From contig JAJGOT010000016.1 of NCBI GenBank assembly GCA_022457155.1, positions 1,873,501 to 1,937,500 on the forward strand: a DNA stretch of 64,000 bases, in the 5' to 3' direction. This document shows positions 22,110 through 33,200 of this stretch, piece after piece. Numbering within the stretch: position 1 is the stretch's first letter; every line of letters begins with the position of its first letter. The notes beneath the pieces are model-generated. The model worked only from the letters and a program-made list of their open reading frames with translations. It did no database searches and was not told where the DNA came from. Source of the stretch: Cladopsammia gracilis. Lineage: Eukaryota > Cnidaria > Anthozoa > Scleractinia > Dendrophylliidae. The translations under genes and the position numbers were made by a program.

Positions 22110-22776
22110 GTCAAGTTTCCTTTAGTTTTCTTTACTAACCTAAAGGTAGCTCCGCTGTAATTTCGGACGCAATCGTTTATGACAAACTTTGGATCATAAC
22201 TGTTTTGGTTTTAATGCGATGGCTTTAAAACTTTGGGAAAACGTACAGCTGTCATCTGGTAATGATATAAAAGAATTCGAGTTAACAGGAGAACACTTTT
22301 TAAATGATAATAGAGTTTAAGTGGACCCCACTTTTTGAATAAAATTGCACCCAATGAAAAATTTTGCTGTTATATTAGTGTTAAATTTCCGGAATCAGTT
22401 TATATTAACCTACTACATACCCTACCAAGTTTCAGCAACATCGGTGGAGTCATCGGCAAGTGCGGAGATATTAAGGTTATCTAAATTTAGCTCTAAATTA
22501 TCTTGAAATTTCTACACACGAGTCTCTTTGACAGAACAAGGTACGAACCCGAATTTCTCGTAAAAGCCTTTCCAATTCTTGCTAAATCGGCAGGCCAGGC
22601 TGATTGCCAGTCGTGCGAATCGTTAAAAAGCATTCAATAGAGTTCTGTAAACATTTAACAATTATTGGATGAGGTTGATAATTATAGCATGATAATTATC
22701 GCTATCATGCGGAAACCGAATCCAATAATTGTTTTATATAGCATATTCCTGAGCTGCACTTGTAAAGACAAGAGCG

Positions 22777-22860
22777 CGCACTTCTGCATGCATAAAACTA
22801 TTGTCTGTAGGTATGACGTCACTTCTGCATGCATAAAACTATTGTCTGCAGGTATGACGT
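22777..22860. repeat. Tandem duplication of a 42-bp unit
   Basis: CACTTCTGCATGCATAAAAC followed by TATTGTCTGxAGGTATGACGT occurs twice back to back. Confidence 0.85.
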
Positions 22861-23415
22861 AACAGAAACAGCAAGCAATAATTAGCTGCGTGCTTATAAC
22901 CAATCAAAATCGAGCTAGTGACACCAATGTATAACAATGTAAAATGTTCGAAATTAGCGCGATGATTTTAGGAATAAACGCATTTATTTATTATTTGACG
23001 ATTAATTTAAATCGATTTTAAACTCTTAATAAAGGAAAAAAAGAAAAGAAAACGGGTACAAACCTCCAAAGTTGCTTTTTCCAACATTTTTCGAAAATTA
23101 TCCAGCAGTTTTCTACTAAAACTCCTTCCACATGAATTTCAATGTACTGCAATATTTTGCATCGATTTTAATTTTGCTGTTGTGCACGGCTTTCAATCGG
23201 AGAAATAAGTCGTTGGGATAATAAACTACTTCGCATCTCAGCTCAGGCGAAGCTGACGATCAGTTTTGTTTATGAATACGGAATGAGCACGTGTGGCAGT
23301 TACTCTAATAATTCCCAACCTTTTAAGGGGGCGCTAGTGATGTGCGCGTCAGCGACCACAGGAGGGGAGGGAAGGGAAGATGGGTTATGTAAGGGTTATT
23401 GACCTGGAGTGAGGG

Positions 23416-23482
23416 GATATGTGATATATTCCCTTTGTGGCTACGCCCTCTGGTACGCCACATAGGGAATATATCACATATC
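23416..23482. repeat. Short palindrome (hairpin)
   Basis: GATATGTGATATATTCCCT is inverted as AGGGAATATATCACATATC around a GC-rich loop. Confidence 0.8.
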
Positions 23483-23678
23483 GCCGAGGGACAGGTCAGT
23501 AACCCCTTGGTCACATTCGGCGCTTGAGATCACCGCCAAGCATGCTTGCTTATGACGTCAGTCAAGCAAGCCGGAACAAGTGCTTGTGCATCGTGGTCAC
23601 ATTGTACATCCACCGCTTGCTTGAGTTGCCTGTTGAACGCAATGGATGTTCATCTGGTGCGTTTGGTTTTCGATTTTG

Positions 23679-24092
23679 TTACATCAATTGCTCGCATTCA
23701 CGTGATCTAAGAAGATTTAGGGCTAGACGTCGAAGGAGAAGACTGTCCTTTCTTCTCTGCCTTGGGAATATAAAATCTCTCGCCTGAAAGCTGTACGACG
23801 TATTCACTTCACTCGTTGGAACTAACGGGGAAAGTGCACTTTTGTCACTTTTCTCGGCTGTGAATGACAGAACTGTACATGGAACAGTAGCCATAGAGGG
23901 ATGTATAGACAAGTTCGGTACAAAACCTTCGACGAATGGTCGAGGAAACGTGGCATGCGGCGCCGGCGGCGGTGGATAAGTACCTGTATAATTAGTAAAA
24001 ATTGGAAGTTCGCTAAACCCGATTGACAATGAACTGGTATGGTCATAAGGCGACGGCGTTATTGACATTTTCAAATGCGAAAACAAAAGCAA
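23679..24092 (-). CDS. Unrecognised open reading frame, 137 codons
   Basis: Starts MLLFSHLKMSITPSPYDHTS. It contains a proline-rich YPPPPAPHATFPRP stretch and ends in a basic, leucine-rich tail (FPRQRRKDSLLLRRLALNLL). No domain recognised, and no upstream or downstream exon identified. It could be a real small or first exon, or chance. Confidence 0.2.
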   Translation of the reverse strand: MLLFSHLKMSITPSPYDHTSSLSIGFSELPIFTNYTGTYPPPPAPHATFPRPFVEGFVPNLSIHPSMATVPCTVLSFTAEKSDKSALSPLVPTSEVNTSYSFQARDFIFPRQRRKDSLLLRRLALNLLRSRECEQLM

Positions 24093-24281
24093 AGACTCAC
24101 TCGTGACCTCAGAATACGACTGAAACTTCTAGTCAACCACAAAGGTCAAGATGTCAAAAACACTGCTCATTAGTCAATCAAAGTTTTAAAGCCGTGTTGT
24201 TAAAGCCCAAAACGTTATCACCCAAAGTTCCGAAAACGACCATAATTGATATACAATCAGAAAAGCATTGAGAATACACGA

Positions 24282-24446
24282 ACAATAGCCTAATTTCGAT
24301 ATATTAAAATTCAACTCGAAACAAAAGACATCACTTCGAGGCTCAGGGGAATGATAATAGGGATTTATATGGTTTATTCCCTTAAGCCTCGTAGTGATGT
24401 CTTTTGTTTGAAGTTGAATTTTAAAATATCGAAATTGGTCTATTGT
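24282..24446. mobile_element. MITE with ACAATAGCCTAATTTCGATAT ends
   Basis: ACAATAGxCxAATTTCGATAT and AAAATTCAACT at the left are inverted at the right; AAAAGACATCACTxCGAGGCT is inverted about the centre. Related ends occur at 48290-48310 and near 50860. Confidence 0.8.
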
Positions 24447-24869
24447 AAAGAAACAAAAAATATACCTTTGCAAACGCTGGCAACGCCTTACAGATGGACA
24501 GGCTAGCAGACAAACAATTCTCCTTTCTTTGGGGTTCCACAAAACATGTATATATGAATTTTACTACTTTAGTGTGAGATTACGGAGGTCTTGGGCTGCT
24601 GCAATTACCTAATATTTTGAGCGACAAGCAGAGCATGAACCATGAACCACCAGTGACGGTAACGTCCCATTTCCCGTCATTTGATTGGTCAGTTGTCGTC
24701 CTTGAATAGTTGTTACGGCGTGGGTAGGGGTAGTTATTTTCACAAGCCGTAATTTGCTTTTAATGTGTTTCAGTGTAATATGCGAGAGTTACGTCGTTTT
24801 CTTTCTTTTATTTTCAAATATTTTCTTTTTTCGATTAAATCTCACTCTGCCCTTGTCAGGAGTCTTCCA

Positions 24870-25680
24870 TACCGCTGACGCTGACCACGACAACTTCCCG
24901 AGAGGGACTCCCATATAAAAATGACAGGGGTGATCAGGGAATGTTCCCGCCACCAGGACCACTTCTGTCAGCTATGTGGATTTGTTCCCGACCTCGAATC
25001 TTATCCAGTACTCTTGGATAAATTTTTATTGTATTCGTGTCGCTTCTTGTGCGCCTGGTAAATCATTAGTATTTGGCGCGTAATCAGCTATGCAAGAATT
25101 ATAACCCGATGCTTTGTTAAAACGAGAAACAATTTTCCTGGAGAAATACATGAACTGTCAGCTACTTATTTACTCTTTGTTGAATTTTCGTTGTATTTGT
25201 CGGCGAAATCCAATCAATAAGCACCACCAATATATGTCACAGGTGACGACTAGTTGCACTGTTGTCCATTTTCACGTATCTCAGTGGGTCTTTAAACCGG
25301 AAACGAGAAGCGAACGACTTTGAGAAAGTCTAGGGCGACGGCGACTTCGGCCGCGGAAGCGATACCATGATTTGTGCGATACTAGTACTGCGAATGCTCT
25401 AGCTAGCCTCCCTGCCGTTGCGGTCCCGTCGGCGACGTGAAGATAGAGAGTTTGCCGTTGTGGAGAGAACGCGAGTTTTAAACTTTCATTTTCGTCAGTT
25501 TTGGAGCATCCTACAAAACATATTTTTCAAAGTCAATATTTCTTGTAATTTATTCCTTAATAGATAAGGGTGTTTTGGTATAGGCATGAATTTTTTTTCA
25601 ACTCCTTACTTCACAATTAATTTTTCTTTTTTCTTTTGTGTGTAGATGGGGTTGCAAAAGTAAGCATACAAGGGCCCCGC
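24870..25680. other. Gene-free region
   Basis: Contains part of a repeat with GAGAGGGACTCCCATATAAAA and GTTCCCG motifs (24890-25000), related to the G-tract elements elsewhere. No recognisable protein-coding sequence. Confidence 0.4.
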
Positions 25681-25719
25681 ATTCAAGTAATATATCAAAC
25701 ATGAGGAACAGTGTTACAT

Positions 25720-26045
25720 CAGATCCATTCCAAACTTATGCTCAGGAACAGAACATCAGAACTTGTGTTGTGTGTTGATTCCAAGACTGACAGAGCGTAA
25801 ATCAAATTACAATGTCGATGTTCCGTTATTCAATATCGACACTGCAATTAATAATAGAAGCCGCTTTTGAATAAACATAATAACATGCCATTCCAAACTT
25901 ATGCTCAGGAGCAGAACATTAGAACTTGTGTTGTTTGTTGTGTCCAAAACTATCCAAAAGTAAAATCGAAAACTATCTTGTATTTGTTGATATTTTTGTA
26001 AGAAACGTTTTTTTACCAGAGCAGTGGAAATAAAATATGTCAAAT
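25720..26045. repeat. Dispersed repeat built on CATTCCAAACTTATGCTC
   Basis: Two diverged tandem units containing CATTCCAAACTTATGCTC, AGCAGAACATxAGAACTT and GACAGAGCGTAAATCAAATT. The same units recur many times at 44995-45530, 49255-49760 and 50520-50740. Confidence 0.75.
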
Positions 26046-26160
26046 TTTAAGAACGCGTTAAGAAAGTACAAACATAACCGACAAACTTCAAGGCTGACTA
26101 CGTAAAAAAGTAGACTTTGCGAGACACCAATACGACAGAAACCGATAAAGCAGGGTAGCA

Positions 26161-26204
26161 ACCGCGGACAGCTGTTTCGCCCTGTTGGGGCTCGTCAGCG
26201 CGGT
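26161..26204 (-). ncRNA. Type I hammerhead ribozyme
   Basis: The minus strand reads, in order: ACCGCG (stem I 5'), CUGACGA (core), GCCC-CAACA-GGGC (stem II), GAA, then ACAGCUGU, then C (cleavage nucleotide C17), then CGCGGU (stem I 3'). Stem I is a perfect 6-bp helix, stem II has 4 bp, and every conserved core base is present. Stem III is the self-complementary ACAGCUGU with no loop, as in hammerheads of Penelope-like elements and retrozymes that are active as dimers (family knowledge). Expected to self-cleave in a minus-strand transcript. No element ORF is visible nearby, so a retrozyme or a truncated terminus is likely. Confidence 0.85.
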
Positions 26205-26784
26205 GTAGCAGTTTACAGTTCTGAGTTCGCCGTATGAACAAAATCTGGGCTTAAGATTGAGGGTTTCTTTTTACCTATGCCTATTACCGAAGCCATCTAG
26301 GAAACAAAGTATACATTCATGCATTTTCATTCATGCATTCACAGTATCATCAGAAACTGGCTTTTGTTTTACTTTATTTATCGTAGTTTAACCACAAAGT
26401 AATCCGACTGGCAAATCAGTTCCAAAACAAATAGCCGGCTGCGATGTTTGTTCACATTCGTTCGTTCACTTCTCTTTAAGCTGAGAAATCGTCAAAAAGA
26501 ATTCGATAATTAACAAGAGGCTACACTTAGCCTATACTCATGCGCATGAGACTCTAAGACGCGTTGATTGAAGTTACCAATTTTTCTGTGCTCGCTTTTA
26601 ATATTTAATTTATTGATTCCTGATCAAATCCACACTCGTCTATTACTTCCCAAGCCATGAATTATTTCTGTTACATTTGAAAAGACTACTTAAAAAAGTA
26701 GGCAGTCGAGGACTGCATGTGGCCCACATGCTGTAAAAAGAAAATTGATAATCAATATAAGGACCCCCCCCCCCCCGACGGATG

Positions 26785-27208
26785 CAATATTTTTTTACCC
26801 GTCCCCCACCCGGATTTCCCGGCCAGGCCGACCCACCCTCGCACCTTGATTTTTAACCCAGATACCACTTGAAACCGAATTGAGAAGTTTCGAATATTAG
26901 TTCTACAGCGAGGTATGGAAAAAAGGTTGCAATTTCTAGTATAATGAGAATGCAACTGGCTTGCAAGAGTAAACATGTTACGAAAATAATTAGGAAGTAA
27001 ACCTCTTTTAAATAGATACATGATATAAATAAATGTCAGAAAATTTCAAAATTTCCTGTTCTTTGAAAAGAACATCAGTGTGAGAATCGAAAGAAACTTT
27101 AGAAAATATTCTTATTATCTTCTTTTGCAGAATAATAACGCGATTTAAGTTACTCTGATATGTCGATCCCCACACTGAAACACAATATATTACAAACAAG
27201 GAAAACAA
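26785..27208 (-). pseudogene. LINE reverse transcriptase tail, frameshifted
   Basis: One frame (27208-27008) reads VIYCVSVWGSTYQSNLNRVI then LQKKIIRIFSKVSF, the CxxVWGxT...LQKKxIRxI motif of LINE C-termini. The continuation (LFKRGLLPNYFRNMF...HYTRN...IPRCRTNIRNFSIRFQ) is in another frame, so a frameshift lies near 27015. The frame runs into a C-tract at 26765. Confidence 0.7.
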
Positions 27209-27514
27209 GTGTCATTCTTGTTAAAATGCCAAACTTCCGAGAGACTGGAGCATGTTTGCAGGGTCTCTCGCTCCAAGGGACGGGAAGAAGAGATACCCTG
27301 GGGACGGGAAGAAGAGATTTCCTGGGGACGAGGTTGGTAATAAAGTTGTCGCGAAGCCGCGAGAACTCGATGGCGCAATGTCCGGGACATCACCGACCAA
27401 ACAAATTCGGTTTCAAACGGCTCAATTTATAATGGTATAATAGGACTTTATAGTGGAGTCCAATAAGGTCTGTAATCATATGAGTGTGATTAACAAAATA
27501 GGACCACCGCAAAA

Positions 27515-27667
27515 CTAGCCTGCGTAGCTGGCGTTTTTTTTGTTGGCGCGCGCGATAATTCGCGAGCGGCGAAGCCGCGAGTTTCGAGTTTCTCGCGGCT
27601 TTGCCGCTCGAAACTCGCGCGCGAATTCAGCATCACGCGCAAAAAAACCCGCCAGCCATGCAGGCTA
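27515..27667. mobile_element. GC-rich MITE with TAGCCTGCGTAGCTGGCG ends
   Basis: TAGCCTGCGTAGCTGGCG at the left faces CGCCAGCCATGCAGGCTA at the right. The centre is a hairpin, CGCGAGCGGCGAAGCCGCGAG opposed to CTCGCGGCTTTGCCGCTCG. Confidence 0.8.
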
Positions 27668-29650
27668 CCGCAAAACGGGAGTACGATTTGTTAATCACGA
27701 GTTACAAACAGCATTGGACTGAGGACATGAAGTCATATTATCAATTAATCATAACCATTACAATTTCCAGAAAAAGTTTACATTTAAAAAAAGAGAGAAG
27801 ACATTCAAGAAAATAACTAGCCCTTGAAGAAAGGCTTTTTATCAACCGAAAGCTTCAATACAATTTCGTCACTGTAACATTGGGCGGCGTTATCCGATTA
27901 CCACTTTAATTGCTGTTCTTATAGTGATTGTATTATGATGTGATTGGATCATTTAATTATCGTTATTAAGCTTTAAATGTGATTGGCTTGTGAAATTGTA
28001 CGATTACAACAAACTGTCCGATTACAACAAACTGTCCAATTACATTGTCCGATAACATGAGGAAAATACAGAGGTTAATGAACCAATCACATTTGAGGAA
28101 ATTGTAATAGTTATGATTTCTAAGTTAAAAGCTCCTAAGCTCTTCCAAATTTTCTAGTTACCGTGTGGCACTACATTTTATCGAGAGTTGTAAAAGACCG
28201 TTCTACAACTGGGAAGCATATTTTTTTGCGATTTGGAGGAAGTCAGGTTCAATTAGATTTACCTCATTTTCGGTTTTTATTTTACCACATACAATCGATA
28301 AAAAACACTTGCAGATGAAAAACACGTGATCACTGGCACCACTAATACGATTTTACATTACGTGTACATGGTGATGTTTGTATATAATTTCGACAATGGA
28401 GTAAATTTTTGCAGAGAAAATTTTTTTGCGGGAATATATATTTCATGCGGGAAACTTTGCGGATCGCGAAAAGAAAAGTTTAGTGCCACATGGATTACTA
28501 GTATGCTTTGAAAGGAAGGTAGTTCTACAGGAAAACATATGACCACGTGAAAAGCGTTCTACTTTTTCATTGGTTTCCTTTCGCGTGACTGCTCCTGATG
28601 AGAATTTCAGATCAAAAGCTTCTCTCCCCTTACTTGACTTATAAAAATGTGCACCCAACTTGATATGACAACATTAACCACTTCATGTTCGAAATAATGA
28701 TTTTATTTAATGTAAAAAAAATCGCTTGATATAACAAAAATCACACTGACCCAGAAGCAATTGTTTTGACGCAAATATTGTGACAGAATGACATCGATAT
28801 AATAAAAATTGATGTATACAAATGTGCTTGAAAAATAGTGAACTGGGTATTTCGTTACATTCGGTTATATGTTTTAAAAACGATCAATTGCGTTACCACA
28901 TTAAATTCACGCTACTAAAAAGGCTAACAACTATAAAAAGTACAAATGCTAGCAACTTAAAATAGCTGAAAATGCCCTAAAACTAATTGCATAATATAAA
29001 TTGGTCATTTTAAAAACTTCTTAGCTGATTATGTTAAATTTTGAAAAGAAAGAAAGTGCTGTCAGGGACCTGTTAAAAACATTGACTGATACAAAATATC
29101 GTAAGTTATTGTCAGGCTGTTCCAGTATTTAAAGGCCATAACTGTGAAGGAGCGACAAGCTTTCCTTTCCTATAACATCACGAGCGCGGTGTTAGACAGC
29201 AAACCTGTGCACTGCCCGCGAGTTATTCTACTGTGCTGCTCGCTGTTGAGCCTTTAAGCGTGTTCTTCGTATTTGGCAGAAGTTTACTAGATATATGTTA
29301 TAGCTACAATCCAAATCAACATTAAGACAAACGTGTTCGTATTGTATTTACACCAGAATTCAACAGCATGATATGTGGTACAGTGTAGTAACGTACACGG
29401 GCTATTTTCGCAAGATAAAACAATTACAAAGGGGAAACACAAAAAGAAACGAACTATAAAATTAAGGTCAATTTTTGCAAAATATTTGTCATTCTTTAGA
29501 CGCTGTTTTGCTAAATTGCTAATTTCGTGAACCAAAATTGAAAGTCAAGAAAATAGGCATTGTATCGTTATTCATGATATTTGGTGTAAGTGCTTTTGTT
29601 AATATGCTAAGGAGCCACCTTAAGCCAGAGAAATGACATTCCTACTATGA

Positions 29651-29799
29651 TTACTTATACGCATAAGCGCTTTCTCTCGGCTGGACCAACTGCTTCTTCT
29701 TGTTTATTTTTTCGACCTCCTCGGGCTTCACTTGGAACATTTCAATAGTCTTTTGATCAAGTTCGCGTGAGATGCGAGGTATTTCACCCAAGCTTTCAC
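29651..29799 (-). CDS. Tyrosinase A terminal exon (C-terminal tail)
   Basis: Phase-1 acceptor TTATAG, then ESLGEIPRISRELDQKTI, VEKINKKKQLVQPRES and AYAYK before a TAA stop. It has one copy of the 40-residue unit that is doubled in gene B. No known domain; basic and probably extended or helical. Confidence 0.85.
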
Positions 29800-30239
29800 C
29801 TATAAGGTAACACAGTTTTAAGTTTATTTGTGTGTAACTTTACAAAAGGGATACCACTAGCATGACGTCGCTGGAACCCATTTATTCACCTGGGTGGGTC
29901 GAGCAAAGTTCCTTTTCCATTAAAGTAAATTACAGGACGGAAGAGAAGCCTTAATTGATCCACCGACATTCTATCTGAAGGACATATAACGCGCTAAACG
30001 CTACACCATCGCCAGTAAGGGAAGTATTGAATGTGAACACTACACCATCGCGAGTAAGGGAAGTATGAAGTATTGAATGTGAACATTCCATCAGTTTACA
30101 ATTTAGATCATTTTCAGACAAAGGTAAAGTTCAATTATTGTTTCTTAGCCCATTACCAATTAGGGCGGCATTTAATTACAGCTGCTGCATCATGCAGTGA
30201 TCGGCATTTGCCCAATATTATGCTCACGCGCCGCTACCC

Positions 30240-30277
<38 letters not shown>

Positions 30278-33200
30278 CAATCAATTAATTTATTAATGTC
30301 CAAGCGTGGGATGAGGTTGCCCTCCAAATGCGAGCCAGAGGCTCATGTGTAAAACATATATGTGACCTTCATGGGAAAACGTACACTAACGCTTTTCCGT
30401 TAAACGGGTAAAAATAAACGGATTGTAAACGGATAGGAAACGGCTAATTCAAGCGTTTAAACGGTCTCCATGACCGTTTAAACGGATAGCTAAAAGTATC
30501 AAACGGTTGAGCAAAGTCCAAAAACGGATAGACTTAAAACGTTAAACGGTGCAACAAAATTTTAAACGGTTAGCTTAAACATGTTGGTAGGGAGAGAAAA
30601 TATGGAGTAAAGTGGAAGGAGTAAATGCGACGGCAGAGACCCAAGTCATCGACCCTCTGCGCAATAGACCAAAAGGTAACGATCGTTACTTACCTCTTCG
30701 ACGTTTTGCAGCACTGCTTGCATATTCCACGTATACATCTCCGGGCTGTGAAGTCAAATCAATGACTTTTTCTGGCAGGATTCCGGTTTCCAGCATGTTC
30801 TCTTTAACCGTCGGAAAGAAGGCATTCTTATGATCATCACTTTTCTTCTGCCAGTCGTCCCAGATCTTGTCGACGAAGGAATGGACCAGAAAGAACTCCG
30901 GAGCAGAAGCGGAATTAAACGTGAACATCGTGCCGCCGACGCCCTGATGGACGTTAAAATGAAGAACAGCTCGAAGCGTCATCTCGAAGTCTGTGAAGTC
31001 AGAAGCTGGTTTACTTAAGAGGTCCTGTACATCTGCCTTTGTCGGAAGTGCACCGAATTCTCGGGCTAAACAATTGTTTGGTGTTTCAGGATCATTGTGA
31101 GGTGGCACAATACTCCATTGACCATCTCTAAAAGGACCCGTTGGAACGCATTGCGAAGCTCCAGCACCGTCACCGCCAAAACCACTGTCTAAGCTGTTCC
31201 AGACGCCATTAGACGACGTATCGAAAGCATTGCTAGAGCTCCAGTCCCAGTAAGGTACGGTTACACTGCAGTCGACTTTACGGAGGACATTTTCATATTG
31301 TAGCGTAAACCAGCGATGCCATGGAAGGAAGAATTTTTTCTGATGAATGTCTAACAACACAAGAAGATGAGGAAAGAAAAAAAATGCACGGTCAATAGAC
31401 TGAGCTATACAATTGGGATTTTACATTAATATTTTTATCTTGATTTTCCAAATATGGCTGTAACAACGTCTTAGGAAATTGAATAATAGGAAGCTTGTTT
31501 TGAAGCGTACGAGAGACAGTTGCACGTTTCAACCCACTTATGGGTTTCTGCTTACATACAGTACACGAGAGGGTACAAGCAAAGTTTGAAGGGGGGGGGG
31601 GGGGGGGAGGGGAGGGGAGGACAGAAAGATAATATTTTCACTAAGTTTTTTTGGAAACCCCTCGGTCCCTTGACATTGGAAGGAAGTTGTTCTAGCGAAC
31701 TGATGGCTGTAACAACTTCTTAGCAAATTGAATAATAGGAAGCTTGTTTTAAAGCGTACAAGAGACATTTGCATGTTTCAACCTACCTACGGGTTTCTGG
31801 TGGGACCTACTAACAAGCTGTTTAGTAAGCTATACAAAATGATTGTCAATTTCGAATCGGTGTCTGATATGCGGTACTGAATGAGGTCCTGAATGGACAA
31901 GTTCAAGTTCACGAAATACAATAAGATCTCAAAGTGCGCATTCAAATGCAAGGCAATTGAGCATTCCTTTCGTTCATTACTGATGCAAATAATTGGGTCC
32001 GATCCTTTTCTTTGGCTGGTTTGTATTCCTCAGGAAATCGTTTTTCGGCCACAAATGCCAAGAGAGGATTGTCGCATCATCCCCAAGTGTTTCGTATATA
32101 AAATGAAATTCAATTCGTGTTGGAAATTGAATTTGTATTTAATACACTCTCCCTTTTTAAACTGCACTGCAATGCCAAAGTCGTTTATATAAATGCATTT
32201 TCATAAATTTTTAAAAACACGACACAATGTTTAAGTGCATAAAGTTAAATGCATTTTTGGTGAAAAGGGATCAATTTATGCCAGCTATTTGCTAGGATTA
32301 TATGAGTTACAAAAGCCAACACCATGGCCATGTAAAGTATAGTAAGCTGACCTGTTTGGAATAAGGTTCTGTGTTTCGCAAGAAGGGTTTCAATTTCCGT
32401 CCTGTATTTGGATTTGGGGTCGGTGGCTTCTTTTACGGCCTTTATATAACGCGTTTTTTCTTCAGTTGTCATAGAAATGAATTCTTTCCTAATTCTGACG
32501 CCACCTTTCAAACAATCTAAAAAGGAAAAAGAAAGTTTAGTATATTTTGAGTCGTGAATGACCTTTAACTTCTTTTCTCCTTCTTGAATTTAATAATAAT
32601 TGAATAACTGATAAGCTATAACTGCAAGAAAGCACACTACATCATCCCCTCGGTATGGCCAGTACTTTACGCATGCGCACAACAATATCACCCTGGTAGT
32701 GGTAGCCATGCACAGCTGTAAGACAGCGCATGCGTAAGGTATTGGCCATACCGAGGGGATGGTGTAGCGTGCTTTCTTGCAGTTATAGGTGGTTTTCACG
32801 TTATGTCACGGCGGCCATGTTGGTGCACACCTACAAAAGAATTTTAATGAACTGCTTTTGTTATGGCCAACATGGCCGCCATGGCCTTTGTCATTTGAGT
32901 CCCACAGGATTGAAGGTCACGTGAGTGTAAACCATCTATAGTTTGTAAATAATTGATAGTTAGTGAAGTGGATAGTAAGTGGATAGGATGATCTTCCTGG
33001 GGGATATACAAGCATCATTATTCCCCGGGGGGACGTGCCACTGGACAGGGTATGGTTTTCGGTATTTTTGTCCTGAACAGGGTATATAATTTAACATGAG
33101 TCTGTTCTAAACAGGGTCTGAATCTGTTCTAAACAGGGTATGGTTCCAGTTAACTTAGCGCTTGTGGTGACTTCCCTTGTCGTGATTGGTATATTCATGC

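Noticed and set aside
28590..28625. CTGATGAG motif as a possible hammerhead core
   Set aside because: Not followed by a stem II hairpin and GAAA.
29287..29535. Frame conserved between copies A and B (MVHEISNLAKQRL...), also at 55466-55675
   Set aside because: Conservation is explained by the segmental duplication; the two frames diverge by frameshift at their ends and show no domain.
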